Assembly: GCF_900176885.1 (NCBI RefSeq)
Contig: NZ_LT839648.1
Location: 3,126,498-3,190,497 of the forward strand
Origin: Oceanobacillus senegalensis
GTDB taxonomy: Bacteria > Bacillota > Bacilli > Bacillales > Amphibacillaceae
Length of the DNA: 64,000 bases
Reading direction: 5' to 3'
Translations under genes and position numbers: made by a program
The notes under the pieces: generated by a model
The model's input: only the letters and a program-made list of their open reading frames with translations
The model's database searches: none
What the model was told of the DNA's origin: nothing
Shown here: in pieces, positions 26,459 through 36,134 of the stretch
Layout: each line of letters starts with the position of its first letter
Numbering within the stretch: the stretch's first letter is position 1

Positions 26459-27035
26459 AGCAAGTGTATCTCGAAAAACCGGTGAAACAGCAATAGACTT
26501 AGAATTTACCATTGATGGAACAGGTAAATCTACCATAGATACAGGAGTTGGATTTTTCAACCACATGCTCACATTAATGTCTAAGCATGGGTTATTTGAT
26601 TTAAATGTAACCTGTAATGGGGACCTTGATGTAGACCAGCATCACACTGTGGAGGATATTGGGATTGCGTTAGGACAAGCCTTTCATGAAGCATTAGGAA
26701 ACAAAGAAGGTATTACTAGGTATGCTACTGTTACAACCCCAATGGATGAAAGCTTATCCACAATTTCCGTTGATATAAGCGGTCGCTCTTATTTTGTTTA
26801 CCATGTGGAAGGTTTAAAAGATAAAGTAGGAGATTTTGATACAGAGCTAGTTGGGGAATTTTTCCAGGCATTTGTAAGTAATGCGAAAATTAATTTACAT
26901 ATTAATCTAGCTTACGGAACAAATACCCACCACATGATTGAGTCGATTTTCAAAGGATTTGGCCGCTGCCTAGACCAAGCAACTCTAAAGAACCCTAGAA
27001 TTCAAGGCGTACCTTCCACAAAAGGATCATTGTAG
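26451..27035 (+). CDS. hisB: Imidazoleglycerol-phosphate dehydratase
   Basis: Manganese enzyme, single-function bacterial form, 194 residues. Metal-binding DTGVGFFNHMLTLMSKHG and HHTVEDIGIALGQAFHEALG and later HHMIESIFKGFGRCL are clear. I take the second ATG (26451), spaced eight bases from AAAGGA; the first (26445) is too close. In contrast with the tight packing elsewhere in the operon, hisH follows only after a 448-bp gap containing a repeat. Confidence 0.94.
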   Translation: MRKASVSRKTGETAIDLEFTIDGTGKSTIDTGVGFFNHMLTLMSKHGLFDLNVTCNGDLDVDQHHTVEDIGIALGQAFHEALGNKEGITRYATVTTPMDESLSTISVDISGRSYFVYHVEGLKDKVGDFDTELVGEFFQAFVSNAKINLHINLAYGTNTHHMIESIFKGFGRCLDQATLKNPRIQGVPSTKGSL

Positions 27036-27086
27036 AAGACTGGTTTATTACACAATATATATGATGTTCGTTAACTTAATACGGTT

Positions 27087-27236
27087 ATTGGGGCGTAAAT
27101 ATCGCTGCGAAAATACACTACGCTTTCCTCGGGCGGCTGATGAGCCCCCTTCGTGCTAACGCACTACGGTGTCTCACCTAGGCCTATCATCCCGCAGGAG
27201 TCTCCGTGTATTTCCTTCGCTGGTTAGCGCCCTAAT
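27087..27236. repeat. 150-bp repeat inside the his operon
   Basis: Ends ATTGGGGCG and CGCCCTAAT are inverted, and the inner core GGGCGGCTGATGAGCCCCCT, TCGTGCTAACGCACTACGGTG and CACCTAGGCCTATCATCCCGC is nearly identical to the copies at 9116 and 60665. The surrounding gap (27036-27483) holds no gene. No obvious new promoter with a good -35/-10 pair lies after it. Confidence 0.85.
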
Positions 27237-27483
27237 TCATCATATCCACCTTTGTAGCGGGACGTAGGTCAGTCTATTTCTTGAATAAGAACTAGGTAAA
27301 GATGACGAATCCTGCCTTATCCTATGGGAATAGCACGTGTATAATATATTCCCACAGCGGTATTTACGCACATTCTAGTATTAAGCTAATAAGTAAAGTT
27401 ACATCGACATGCACCATCAGTTAAGTCACATCATCTTTCAACTGTGAAGGAATGGAAAGCAAACAAGAAAGGAGCGGTTGCGT

Positions 27484-28092
27484 ATGATTGCCATTATCGA
27501 TTACGATGCTGGAAATATCAAAAGCCTGCAATTTGCTTTAGATAAATTAAATGTTGAATCTATCTTATCAAAGGATCCAGAAACGATAAAAAAGGCTAAA
27601 TCCATTATTCTACCAGGAGTAGGAGCTTTTAAAGATGCTATTGCTTCTCTAAATGAATTAGGTATGACGAACGTCTTACGGGAAGAAGCAAGTAACGGTA
27701 AACCAATTTTAGGTATATGCCTAGGCATGCAATTATTTTATGAAACGAGTTATGAAGATGGTGAATGGGAAGGTATAGGATTGCTCAAAGGTAGTGTCAA
27801 CCGGATAACAGATAGAGTGAAGGTTCCACATATGGGATGGAACACATTACAGACTCATAAAGACAGCATCCTTTTTAAAGACATCGCGGATAATCCATAT
27901 GTTTATTTTGTTCATTCCTATGAAGTGGGCGGTTCCTATGAAGCTGACACCCTTATTGCAAGTTCTGAATACGGGGGAATCGTTCCAGCAATTGTTCAAA
28001 AGGGAAATATTATTGGTATGCAGTTCCACCCTGAGAAAAGCGGAGAGGTCGGACTTAAACTATTAAAAAATTATGGGGAGATGATTTCATGA
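27484..28092 (+). CDS. hisH: Imidazole glycerol phosphate synthase, glutaminase subunit
   Basis: Class I amidotransferase giving ammonia to HisF. 202 residues; nucleophile Cys in GICLGMQLFYETS, catalytic His/Glu in MQFHPEKSGEVG, and the family segment VPHMGWNTL. ATG at 27484 with AAGGAG nine bases upstream. It restarts the operon after the repeat-bearing gap and its stop overlaps the hisA start (ATGA). Confidence 0.94.
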   Translation: MIAIIDYDAGNIKSLQFALDKLNVESILSKDPETIKKAKSIILPGVGAFKDAIASLNELGMTNVLREEASNGKPILGICLGMQLFYETSYEDGEWEGIGLLKGSVNRITDRVKVPHMGWNTLQTHKDSILFKDIADNPYVYFVHSYEVGGSYEADTLIASSEYGGIVPAIVQKGNIIGMQFHPEKSGEVGLKLLKNYGEMIS

Positions 28093-28811
28093 TCCTATTT
28101 CCAGCGGTTGATATTCGTGGAGGAAAATGTGTTCGTCTAACACAGGGAGATTATAATAAAGAAAAGGTTTATAGTGATGCCCCTACAGAAATGGCTAAAG
28201 AATGGCAAGGTAAAGGTGCAGAATGTTTACATATCGTTGACCTGGATGGTGCAAAAACAGGTGAATCCATAAATAAAGCAGCAATACAAGCTATTGCCGA
28301 AGAAACTAATATTCCAGTACAAGTTGGTGGTGGAATCCGTTCTTTATCCGTTATTGAGGATTATGTAGCATCAGGAATTAACCGTGTCATTATTGGAACA
28401 GCAGCGATTAACGACAAGAAATTTTTAATGGATGCCGTCGAAAAATATGGTTCCAAAATCGCTGTATCCATCGATGCTAGGAACGGCTTTGTCGCTACAG
28501 ATGGTTGGACGAAAGATAGTACGGTTAAAGCAATTGATCTCGTTAAGGATTTAGAAGCCATAGGTGTTGAAACCATTGTGTATACCGATATTTTAAAAGA
28601 TGGTATGCTAAAAGGTCCTAATTTTGAAGAATTACAAACGATTAATGATGCAACAACCATGAATGTCATCGCTTCTGGTGGTGTTTCTTCCAAAGAAGAC
28701 ATTCACAAACTAAAAAATCTGAACATGTATGGAGCAATTATTGGGAAAGCCTTATATGATGGCACATTAAAATTTGAAGATGTATTGGATGGTGAAGAAA
28801 ATGCTCGCTAA
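28089..28811 (+). CDS. hisA: ProFAR isomerase (phosphoribosylformimino-AICAR isomerase)
   Basis: (beta/alpha)8 isomerase, 240 residues. [20 protein letters not shown] carries the catalytic Asp, VGGGIRS and IIGTAAIN the first phosphate site, [18 protein letters not shown] the second catalytic Asp, and [11 protein letters not shown] the last phosphate site. Overlaps hisH by four bases and hisF by eleven. Confidence 0.94.
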   Translation: MILFPAVDIRGGKCVRLTQGDYNKEKVYSDAPTEMAKEWQGKGAECLHIVDLDGAKTGESINKAAIQAIAEETNIPVQVGGGIRSLSVIEDYVASGINRVIIGTAAINDKKFLMDAVEKYGSKIAVSIDARNGFVATDGWTKDSTVKAIDLVKDLEAIGVETIVYTDILKDGMLKGPNFEELQTINDATTMNVIASGGVSSKEDIHKLKNLNMYGAIIGKALYDGTLKFEDVLDGEENAR

Positions 28812-29559
28812 ACGAATTATTCCTTGCTTAGATGTCGATAAAGGTCGTGTTGTAAAAGGAAAAAAGTTTCAGAATATCCAAGACGTTGCAGATCCGGTTG
28901 AACTTGCTAAACGCTATAATGATGCAGGAGCCGATGAGTTAGTATTTTATGATATTACAGCATCCAATGAAGAAAGAAATATATTTTTAGACGTAGTAGA
29001 AAAGGTAGCACGTGAAATTTCCATCCCCTTTTCAGTAGGAGGAGGCATTCGTTCCATTGATGACATCAACAGCGTGTTACGTTCAGGTGCTGAAAAGGTT
29101 TCTATAAACAGTGCTGCAGTAAAAAATCCAGAATTAATCAAGGAAGCTGCAGTAAAATTTGGTAACCAATGCATTGTCCTATCTATTGATGCTAAAGAAA
29201 CCTCTTCAGGAAAATGGGAAGTATTTATCAATGGTGGACGAAAAAATACTGGAATGGATGCCATCGAATGGGCTAAACGCGGGGAAGAGCTAGGTGCTGG
29301 GGAAATCGTCGTAAACGCGATTGATACCGATGGTGAGAAAAATGGCTATAACCTTACCCTAACCAAAGCCATTGCTGATGCAGTTAATATCCCAATTGTG
29401 GCAAGTGGTGGCGCAGGTGTGAAGGAGCATTTCTCTACTGTTTTGACAGAGGCAAATGCCGATGCAGCATTAGCAGCCTCAGTATTTCACTATGGGGAAA
29501 TTTCCATACCAGAATTAAAAGCGTACCTAGAGGAACAAAACATAACCGTTAGGAGGTAA
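28801..29559 (+). CDS. hisF: Imidazole glycerol phosphate synthase, cyclase subunit
   Basis: Partner of HisH, 252 residues. Starts [20 protein letters not shown] with the catalytic Asp in [27 protein letters not shown] (second Asp) and ASGGAG follow. Start chosen at the ATG 28801, in the conserved position for HisF, with GGTGAA upstream, inside the end of hisA. Confidence 0.95.
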   Translation: MLAKRIIPCLDVDKGRVVKGKKFQNIQDVADPVELAKRYNDAGADELVFYDITASNEERNIFLDVVEKVAREISIPFSVGGGIRSIDDINSVLRSGAEKVSINSAAVKNPELIKEAAVKFGNQCIVLSIDAKETSSGKWEVFINGGRKNTGMDAIEWAKRGEELGAGEIVVNAIDTDGEKNGYNLTLTKAIADAVNIPIVASGGAGVKEHFSTVLTEANADAALAASVFHYGEISIPELKAYLEEQNITVRR

Positions 29560-29564
29560 GACAA

Positions 29565-30203
29565 TTGGAAATAAACATCGAAAAGTTAAAATGGGATACA
29601 AATGGGTTAATCCCTGTAATTGTACAACATGAAGAAACGGGAAAAGTTTTGACATTGGCTTATATGAACAAGGAATCATTAGAAAAAACAATCGAGACGA
29701 ATGAAACTTGGTTTTTCTCACGGAGTAGACAAGAACTTTGGAATAAAGGTGAGACATCCGGAAATAAGCAACAAATTAAGAAGATTACGTATGACTGTGA
29801 TGCAGATGCGCTTTTAGTTCAAGTGTCCCCACTCGGTCCAGCATGTCATACAGGAGAAGATTCTTGCTTTAATAATGAACTATATAAAACAGAAGAGCCT
29901 TCAGGGGAGATTATTCCACAAGTCGTAGGCAAAATTAAAGAACGACGCGAAAACCCTGTAGTGGGATCCTATACCAATTATTTATTCAATGAGGGATTAG
30001 ACAAGATTTTGAAAAAGATTGGGGAAGAATCCACTGAAGTTGTCATCGGTGCTAAAAATAAGGACAAACAAGAAGTAACGAATGAAATTGCGGACCTTAC
30101 CTATCACACGCTAGTATTAATGGAATTACTTGATATTTCAACCACAGATATTAAAGAAGAACTGAAAAATAGACATGTAGAAAAAGATAAAAAGAATAAG
30201 TGA
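29565..30203 (+). CDS. hisI: Phosphoribosyl-AMP cyclohydrolase / phosphoribosyl-ATP pyrophosphohydrolase
   Basis: Bifunctional HisIE, 212 residues. The cyclohydrolase domain (about 1-110) has [51 protein letters not shown] with zinc and magnesium ligands; the pyrophosphohydrolase domain (about 115-205) has [22 protein letters not shown] and [14 protein letters not shown] start at 29565 after AGGAGG. Last gene of the operon; a strong terminator follows. Confidence 0.94.
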   Translation: MEINIEKLKWDTNGLIPVIVQHEETGKVLTLAYMNKESLEKTIETNETWFFSRSRQELWNKGETSGNKQQIKKITYDCDADALLVQVSPLGPACHTGEDSCFNNELYKTEEPSGEIIPQVVGKIKERRENPVVGSYTNYLFNEGLDKILKKIGEESTEVVIGAKNKDKQEVTNEIADLTYHTLVLMELLDISTTDIKEELKNRHVEKDKKNK

Positions 30204-30211
30204 GTTAGGAA

Positions 30212-30240
30212 AACCGGGCAAAAAGCAGCCCGGTTCTTTT
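30212..30240 (+). terminator. Terminator of the his operon
   Basis: AACCGGGC and GCCCGGTT pair perfectly around AAAAAGCA, followed by CTTTT. Confidence 0.9.
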
Positions 30241-30383
30241 CTTACCTGCTCCCCAAATTAAAACCGTTTTTCCCTCTTTTCGGAAAACTTTCGGTCCTTA
30301 TTACTCGCCATAAAGAAGATTATGTAGTGATGTGATTTGCATCGTTAGATAAAAAACTTACACACTTTATTTGACAAACCCCT

Positions 30384-30419
30384 AAAAATAGAAACATCCC
30401 CAAACTGGAGATGCTTCCA
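30384..30419 (-). terminator. Terminator of the SurA-N lipoprotein gene
   Basis: On the minus strand GGAAGCATCTCC and GGGGATGTTTCT pair around AGTTT, then ATTTTT. Confidence 0.75.
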
Positions 30420-30432
30420 TTTTCCTTCTTCA

Positions 30433-31131
30433 TTAAATTAATGTTTCAATATCAGCTTTTTTCTTTAACTCGTCCACTTTGGCTTGTAATTGTTCATTCT
30501 TTTTTTGTTCTGTTAAAATGGATTTTATATCTTCTTTTACCTCATCTAGCTCGCCAATATTTTCATTTTGTTCTTTCATTTGATTATAATACTCTTCTAC
30601 TTCTTCATCACTAACCTTAGTGTCCATTTTCTCTTCCATGTACTCTGCAGTAGTAAGGTCATCTTTTAGCTGCTCTTTAAAAGCTTCTTCATCCATTTGA
30701 TATTGGTCTAAAATCGTTGTAAATTGATCTCCAGTTTCCTCTTTTATTTTCTTCAATTCTTCATCTGCTTCTTTATCTGTTACTTCAATACCTAATTTAG
30801 CAGCTTCCTGATTAATCAATTCCTGCTGAACTAAGACCGTAATCACCTGTTCTTTAAGCTTTTCAGTATTACTGACGTCTTGTCCATATTGGTACATCAT
30901 TGTTTTTACCTGAGTATAAATTTGATTGTATTTGTCACCAGCAATTTCCTCACCATTAACACTAACAACTGGCTTTTCCTCATCGACCCGTTCTTCATCA
31001 GAGAATTCCAGTTGTTCTTTCTGTGACGTTGCTTCTTCAGTTCCTTCCTTTTCTTCCGTGCCTTCATTATTACAAGCTGCTAGTAACAAAACCATGCTTA
31101 AAATAATCATATAACCTAACTTCTTCTTCAT
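30433..31131 (-). CDS. SurA-N-terminal-domain lipoprotein lacking a PPIase domain
   Basis: 232 residues. Lipoprotein signal peptide with lipobox LLAAC, an acidic linker, then a helical SurA/PrsA-type chaperone core: VVSVNGEEIAGDKYNQ, LVQQELINQEAAKLGIEVTDKEAD, and a coiled, Lys/Glu-rich C-terminus ending ADIETLI. The parvulin PPIase domain of PrsA is absent, so any role in folding exported proteins would be chaperone-like. ATG at 31131 with GAGGG seven bases upstream; upstream in-frame ATGs are less well placed. Monocistronic. Confidence 0.83.
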   Translation of the reverse strand: MKKKLGYMIILSMVLLLAACNNEGTEEKEGTEEATSQKEQLEFSDEERVDEEKPVVSVNGEEIAGDKYNQIYTQVKTMMYQYGQDVSNTEKLKEQVITVLVQQELINQEAAKLGIEVTDKEADEELKKIKEETGDQFTTILDQYQMDEEAFKEQLKDDLTTAEYMEEKMDTKVSDEEVEEYYNQMKEQNENIGELDEVKEDIKSILTEQKKNEQLQAKVDELKKKADIETLI

Positions 31132-31265
31132 TAACTTTCCCTCACTTCTCATTAGATTTAGATACTTTCCATTCAAACACACCTTACGTACACATTTCAA
31201 GTTGAAGGAAGTTACGTATCATTATTTAATATATCGGTAACTTTTTAGTAACTTATTTATAATAA

Positions 31266-31299
31266 AGAAAGGCTAAGGTGAACACACCCTAACCTTTCT
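31266..31299 (-). terminator. Terminator of yvbH
   Basis: AGAAAGGTTAGGGTG and CACCTTAGCCTTTCT pair on the minus strand with loop TGTT, followed by TTATTTAT. Confidence 0.75.
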
Positions 31300-31314
31300 C
31301 TTGTTGACTAAGCA

Positions 31315-31929
31315 TTAATTGTTGATATATTTTTCAAATACTTCTCCAAAATCCTTTTTATGATACTTATTGCGAGCAGATTCTAACCATGAGAAGCTAA
31401 ACTCTGTTAACTCCTTATATTGACTAGCAATATTCTCCTGATCTGTTCTAGAGTTTTGTAGCACGGATACAGCCTTATCAATGCTTTGACTTGCCATATT
31501 CATTAATACATCATTTTCATGTGTTACCTCAGCAATAAACACCAATGCCTTATATAAATCCTTAAGCTTCTCAATTTCATCTTTATGAACATCGATACTA
31601 TATTGGGTACCACCTAAATTAAATTTAATCTCAATATCTAAATCTACCCTTCCCGCTGTTTCTAGCATAACATTTGAAAACTTATGCTGAGCATAGGGGT
31701 ACCGTTTTAATGTTCGCTTAGAGGACGTTGCACTTTCTCCATCTACATGAATAAAGGCAAGATTAGTAAAGCAATACTCATCCGCCTTTGTCTTGATCAA
31801 GAAATAGATCTTTTCATTGTCCTCATGTCGTACATAATCATCTGCATCTGTTTTGTCATAATCCGCAGGACCAATAATTTTTCCGATATCAGATAAGCCT
31901 AATGCATCTGAAGCTATTTTTTTAAACAA
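31315..31929 (-). CDS. yvbH: YvbH-like PH-domain protein
   Basis: 204 residues, the same length as Bacillus YvbH, with conserved ALGLSDIGKIIGPADYDKTD, DEYCFTNLAFIHVDGE and the end FGEVFEKYINN. N-terminal bacterial PH-like domain followed by a helical oligomerisation region; molecular role unknown. The start is a TTG at 31929 placed nine bases after AAGGGA; the in-frame ATG just upstream abuts that site. Flanked by its own terminator, so a single-gene unit. Confidence 0.88.
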   Translation of the reverse strand: MFKKIASDALGLSDIGKIIGPADYDKTDADDYVRHEDNEKIYFLIKTKADEYCFTNLAFIHVDGESATSSKRTLKRYPYAQHKFSNVMLETAGRVDLDIEIKFNLGGTQYSIDVHKDEIEKLKDLYKALVFIAEVTHENDVLMNMASQSIDKAVSVLQNSRTDQENIASQYKELTEFSFSWLESARNKYHKKDFGEVFEKYINN

Positions 31930-31998
31930 ACATATCATTCCCTTCAATATTTTTGTATATATTGTAACACTTCTGAAACTTTATAACACCATAAATCA

Positions 31999-32023
31999 AG
32001 GGCAACCTTATTAGGTTGCCCCT
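31999..32023 (-). terminator. Terminator of yclQ
   Basis: Perfect stem GGGCAACC/GGTTGCCC with loop TAATAA on the minus strand, then TTGATTT. Confidence 0.75.
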
Positions 32024-32027
32024 CTTT

Positions 32028-32969
32028 CTATTCATTAATTGTAGCTTCAATTTCCTTAACCATTTCTGAGACAGATACAAGTCCGCCACCAGATAAATAC
32101 CAAAATTCAGGATCTAAATAGTGAATATCATCATTTTGATATGCCTTTGTATTTTCTACCAATTCATTTTCGACAAGTTGTTTTGCAGAGGACTCTCCAC
32201 CCACAACCGCACTTCTATCAATAACATATAATAGATCAGGATCCTGTTCCATCACATATTCAAAAGTTACATTCATTCCATGTGTTGATGCCTCAATGGA
32301 TTCATCCACCGCTGGAACACCAAATACATCGTGAATTAAGCCAAATCTTGAATTAGGACCGTACGCACTGATTTTATCATCATTTGCTAAAATAATTAGT
32401 CCTTTTTGGTCCATTTCTGAAGCCTTTTCCTGTAAAGCAGCAATGGATTCATCAATATCTGCTAACTTAGAATCGATTTCTTCCTGTTTATCAAATAGTT
32501 CACCAATCACTGCCATATTTTCCTTAAAGGATTCCATATAGTTTGTTGTATCTACCCCAAGGTGAATGGTTGGTGCAATTTCTGATAATTGATCATACAA
32601 CTCTGCTTGACGCGCTGAGATAATGATAACTTCCGGATCTAGCTCAGCTATCTTTTCAAAATCTGGTTCTTTTAGACTTCCAATATTCGCATAATCTTCA
32701 CTTTCATATTTTTCTAAATAAGATGGAACTACACCAGATTTTGCAATTCCAGCAACTTCAATTCCTAATTCATCAAGGGTATCTAAAATACCAAAATCAA
32801 ACACAACCACATTTTGTGGTTTTTTAGGGACTTCGGTGTCACCTAGTTCGTGACTAACCGTAATCATTTCCCTTTCTGTCTCTGCTCCTTCACTGCCCTC
32901 CGTTGAGCCACATGCAGTAATAAATAATAAAAGAAAACTAAGTAATAGGATTAGTGATAATTTCTTCAT
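32028..32969 (-). CDS. yclQ: Petrobactin-type siderophore binding lipoprotein
   Basis: Iron-siderophore receptor, 313 residues. Lipobox ITAC, then the FecB/TroA-like fold: VVVFDFGILDTLDELGIEVAG, IGSLKEPDFEKIAELDPEVIIIS and LLYVIDRSAVVGG, in the order seen in Bacillus YclQ, the petrobactin receptor. The specific siderophore is inferred from the complete yclNOPQ gene order. Separated from yclP by a 347-bp gap instead of the usual close spacing; ATG at 32969 follows AAAGGAG. Confidence 0.9.
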   Translation of the reverse strand: MKKLSLILLLSFLLLFITACGSTEGSEGAETEREMITVSHELGDTEVPKKPQNVVVFDFGILDTLDELGIEVAGIAKSGVVPSYLEKYESEDYANIGSLKEPDFEKIAELDPEVIIISARQAELYDQLSEIAPTIHLGVDTTNYMESFKENMAVIGELFDKQEEIDSKLADIDESIAALQEKASEMDQKGLIILANDDKISAYGPNSRFGLIHDVFGVPAVDESIEASTHGMNVTFEYVMEQDPDLLYVIDRSAVVGGESSAKQLVENELVENTKAYQNDDIHYLDPEFWYLSGGGLVSVSEMVKEIEATINE

Positions 32970-33316
32970 TATGTTTACTCCTTTATTCTATTTTATATTT
33001 AAAACAACTCTGCATGAATATAAATGACGACTTATTAATTAAACCTTTTTCAAAACATGGATACAGCAAATGAGCTGTTTTATATTAAAACATTACGAAC
33101 CCGGGCGCCCAGGATATAATTATTTTAAAGCAAAAGGATTTACCATTTTATAAATTTAAGGTAATATAAGTATTAGGGTGTTCCCTATATGATGTATTGG
33201 TATTTTTCCAATCATTATATGGGGGATTTTTTGTATATTTTGAAAACCATTTAACTAATCCACCGTCAGTTACAGCGCATGCAGCGCCCTTACAGGCTAA
33301 AAGCGCAACGTACCTG
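32970..33316. other. 347-bp gap between yclP and yclQ
   Basis: No gene. It holds (a) a GC-rich palindrome CCCGGGCGCCCAGG near 33103-33116; (b) an imperfect 18-bp stem at 33183-33229 (CCCTATATGAT.. with ..ATTATATGGGGG) followed by ATTTTTT on the plus strand; (c) GCGCATGCAGCGC near 33278. These could be an attenuator, a processing site, or the end of an antisense transcript. Confidence 0.5.
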
Positions 33317-34072
33317 TTAAAAATAAACACAAATACGTCTATTATCAACCTCTTTAATATCGATGTCCATGTCATACAAATCCTTTAGAACACATTTATC
33401 GATAACATCACATGCTCTTCCTTGCTTCATAATTTTTCCATCCTTCAGTGCAACAATATTATCAGAGTAGCAGGATGCAAAATTAATATCGTGAATAACT
33501 ACTAAAATAGTTTTATTCATTTCGTCAACAAGCTTCCGCAATGTTTTCATGATTTGAACAGAATGTCTCATATCCAGATTATTTAGCGGCTCATCCAGAA
33601 GAATATATTCTGTATCCTGTGCTATAACCATTGCAATATGGGCTCGTTGTCTTTGACCACCACTTAATTCTTCTAAAAACTTATTCTGCATGTCACGAAG
33701 CTCCATATAATCAATGGCCTCATCTACTTTTTCCCAATCTTGTTTTGTTAATTTACCTTGAGAATAAGGAAAACGGCCGAAAGAGACTAATTCACGAACA
33801 GTTAATTTTAAATTAACGGAATTTGTTTGTTTTAAGATGGAAATTTTTTTGGCAAGTTCATTATTTTTAGTCTTAAGGATGTCTTTCCCATCAATAGTAA
33901 TTTCGCCATTATCTTTTGCAATTAAACGACTAATCATCGAGATTAACGTACTTTTCCCTGCACCATTCGGACCAATAAATGAAGTTATTGTTCCTTTTTC
34001 TATTTTTAGGGAAACATCTTCAATAATCGGCTTGTTGTTATACGCTTTAAATACATTTTTCAAATCTACCAT
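33317..34072 (-). CDS. yclP: Petrobactin-type siderophore ABC transporter ATPase
   Basis: 251 residues. Walker A GPNGAGKST, signature LSGGQRQR, Walker B YILLDEPLNNLD, switch His in LVVIHDINFAS; ends DIKEVDNRRICVYF, typical of YclP. It overlaps the end of yclO by seven bases. Energises YclN/YclO import across the membrane. Confidence 0.92.
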   Translation of the reverse strand: MVDLKNVFKAYNNKPIIEDVSLKIEKGTITSFIGPNGAGKSTLISMISRLIAKDNGEITIDGKDILKTKNNELAKKISILKQTNSVNLKLTVRELVSFGRFPYSQGKLTKQDWEKVDEAIDYMELRDMQNKFLEELSGGQRQRAHIAMVIAQDTEYILLDEPLNNLDMRHSVQIMKTLRKLVDEMNKTILVVIHDINFASCYSDNIVALKDGKIMKQGRACDVIDKCVLKDLYDMDIDIKEVDNRRICVYF

Positions 34073-35016
34073 GATTTATTCTCCTTTAACAAAAGATATA
34101 TGAAGTACACGCCACCAATAAAATTAATAATAACACTTATCGTTGTTTCAAATACAAATACCTTCTCAACCACAAATTGACCACCCAGTAAAGCAATTAT
34201 ACTAACAAACACACTTCCTAAAATAATATATAAATGACGATACGTCTTCATCATTTCATACGCAACATTTACGACAAGTAACCCTAAAAAAGTTATCGGT
34301 CCAATTAAAGCTGTCGCAACCGAAATCAGAATAGCAACAACGATTAGTAACCGCTTCACTACATAGTTGTAAGGTACTCCTAGATTAATAGCGTGATCCT
34401 TTCCTAGTGATAAGACATCTAAGTATTTATAAAACTGTGAGAAATAGACCATTACTAATGCTACAATTATCACAGAAATCCAAACTAAATCCGTATTAAC
34501 ATTGTTAATACTTGCAAACATGGCATCTTGTGCAACCATAAACTCATTTGGATCAATGAGTACTTGCATGAAGTCTGTAAAGCTATTGAAAAATGTTCCC
34601 AATATCATTCCTATTAGTAATAGGAAATAGATATTGTTACCTTCCCCCTTAAATAGGAATTGATAGAGTAGCAGTGAGAACAATATCATCAGGAAGACTG
34701 AAATGAAATAATTGATGCTACTTTCCATCATAACAAGGGAGTTAGAACCAAATATAAATATAATAAACGTTTGCAATAATAAATAAAGTGAATCAAGCCC
34801 AAGAATACTTGGTGTTAAGATTCGATTATTTGTGATTGTCATAAATATGGTCGTTGCAAAGGCAATAGCTCCACCCGTTAAAATGATTGCAATAACCTTG
34901 ATTGTTCTTCGCGGTAAAATATAACCTATGTTTCCACTTAAATCATAAAAGATGTATAGCAATGCTAGTAATAATGCGATAACGGCAAGTATGATTGTTT
35001 TTTTCTTATAACCCAT
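34066..35016 (-). CDS. yclO: Petrobactin-type siderophore ABC transporter permease YclO
   Basis: FecCD-family membrane protein of 316 residues with eight to ten hydrophobic segments; GGAIAFATTIFMTITNNRILTPSILGLDSL and GPITFLGLLVVNVAYEMMKTYRH are conserved blocks. It overlaps yclN by eleven bases and yclP by seven. Confidence 0.91.
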   Translation of the reverse strand: MGYKKKTIILAVIALLLALLYIFYDLSGNIGYILPRRTIKVIAIILTGGAIAFATTIFMTITNNRILTPSILGLDSLYLLLQTFIIFIFGSNSLVMMESSINYFISVFLMILFSLLLYQFLFKGEGNNIYFLLLIGMILGTFFNSFTDFMQVLIDPNEFMVAQDAMFASINNVNTDLVWISVIIVALVMVYFSQFYKYLDVLSLGKDHAINLGVPYNYVVKRLLIVVAILISVATALIGPITFLGLLVVNVAYEMMKTYRHLYIILGSVFVSIIALLGGQFVVEKVFVFETTISVIINFIGGVYFIYLLLKENKSW

Positions 35017-35959
35017 ATTTTTTTCTCCTTAACAGTAGATAGATGAATATACCACTACCTATAACTCCAACTGTTAAGCTTATAGGAATCTCGTATGGAT
35101 AAATAATAATTCTGCCGATGATATCGCAAAACATTACAAATACGGCACCTAGCAATGCAGTATGTATTAATGTGTTTTTTAAGTGGTCCCCCTGATAAAT
35201 AGTAACAATATTGGGGATAATTAAACCAAGAAAGGGGATAATCCCTACTGATAAAACAACAGAAGCTGTAACCAATGCACTGATAATTAAGCCAAGATTA
35301 ACCACTTGTCGGTAATTTAAACCTAAGTTCTTAGAGAAGTCTTCTCCCATCCCAGCAATGGTAAATTTATTAGCATAAATGTACGCTAGGATTAAACCTG
35401 GAATACTGACATACATAATCTCGTAATTCCCACTCATGATCATCGAAAAGTCACCTTGCATCCATGAGGACATGTTCTGAATTAAGTCATTTCGATAAGC
35501 AAAAAAGGTTGAGATGGAATTAACAATATTTCCAAACATTAAACCAACTAGTGGAATAAAGATTGCATCCTTAAATTTAATCTTTTCTAAAATTTTCATA
35601 AAAATGAATGTCCCTAGCAGTGCGAATGCAAAGGATATAGTTATTTTTTGTAATGTTGTAGCTGAAGCAAACAGCATCATAGAGACTAGTATACCTAATC
35701 TCGCAGAATCCATCGTACCCGCAGTTGTCGGAGATACAAATTTATTTCTACTTAGTTGCTGCATAATCAGGCCAACAATACTTAAACTCATTCCCGCAAT
35801 AATTATACTAATTAATCGTGGGATTCTACTTACAGTCAATACTTGTACTTGATCCTCAGTTAGTTGGAATAGGTCTAATGGTGAAATATCAGAAACACCA
35901 ATGAATAATGATGCCACTGAAAGAACTATTAGTACTATTATTAGGTATCGTATTTTCAT
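35006..35959 (-). CDS. yclN: Petrobactin-type siderophore ABC transporter permease YclN
   Basis: FecCD-family membrane protein of 317 residues; RIPRLISIIIAGMSLSIVGLIMQQLSRNKFVSPTTAGT and GIIPFLGLIIPNIVTIYQGDHLKNTL are family blocks. First gene of yclNOPQ. Its promoter overlaps two Fur boxes, so it should be expressed under iron limitation. Confidence 0.91.
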   Translation of the reverse strand: MKIRYLIIVLIVLSVASLFIGVSDISPLDLFQLTEDQVQVLTVSRIPRLISIIIAGMSLSIVGLIMQQLSRNKFVSPTTAGTMDSARLGILVSMMLFASATTLQKITISFAFALLGTFIFMKILEKIKFKDAIFIPLVGLMFGNIVNSISTFFAYRNDLIQNMSSWMQGDFSMIMSGNYEIMYVSIPGLILAYIYANKFTIAGMGEDFSKNLGLNYRQVVNLGLIISALVTASVVLSVGIIPFLGLIIPNIVTIYQGDHLKNTLIHTALLGAVFVMFCDIIGRIIIYPYEIPISLTVGVIGSGIFIYLLLRRKKYGL

Positions 35960-36033
35960 AAAATGCCCTTCTCCATCAATGTCTTTCGCTATAAGCTGTG
36001 GCAGATTACTTTATATCTCCCATATACAACGTT

Positions 36034-36052
36034 ATTAATAATAATTATTATC
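36034..36052 (-). promoter_or_regulatory. Fur box 2 of yclNOPQ
   Basis: ATTAATAATAATTATTATC matches the 19-bp Fur consensus GATAATGATAATCATTATC at 15 positions, about 20 bp downstream of the better box. Confidence 0.55.
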
Positions 36053-36069
36053 TTTTAGTAATTCTAATT

Positions 36070-36088
36070 AATAATGAGATTCATTATC
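36070..36088 (-). promoter_or_regulatory. Fur box 1 of yclNOPQ
   Basis: AATAATGAGATTCATTATC matches the 19-bp Fur consensus at 16 positions. It lies just downstream of the -10 element, a position where bound Fur blocks transcription. Confidence 0.85.
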
Positions 36089-36106
36089 AATTAGTTCTCA
36101 CTTATT

Positions 36107-36134
36107 AGTATATCAGAATTATAGGTTCCGTCAA
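36107..36134 (-). promoter_or_regulatory. Promoter of yclNOPQ
   Basis: TTGACG (36129-36134) and TATACT (36107-36112) on the minus strand with 16-base spacing, immediately upstream of the Fur boxes. Confidence 0.75.

Noticed and set aside
33148..33375. 75-codon open frame overlapping the end of yclP
   Set aside because: Frame-shifted shadow of yclP extended over AT-rich intergenic hairpins; no start signal.
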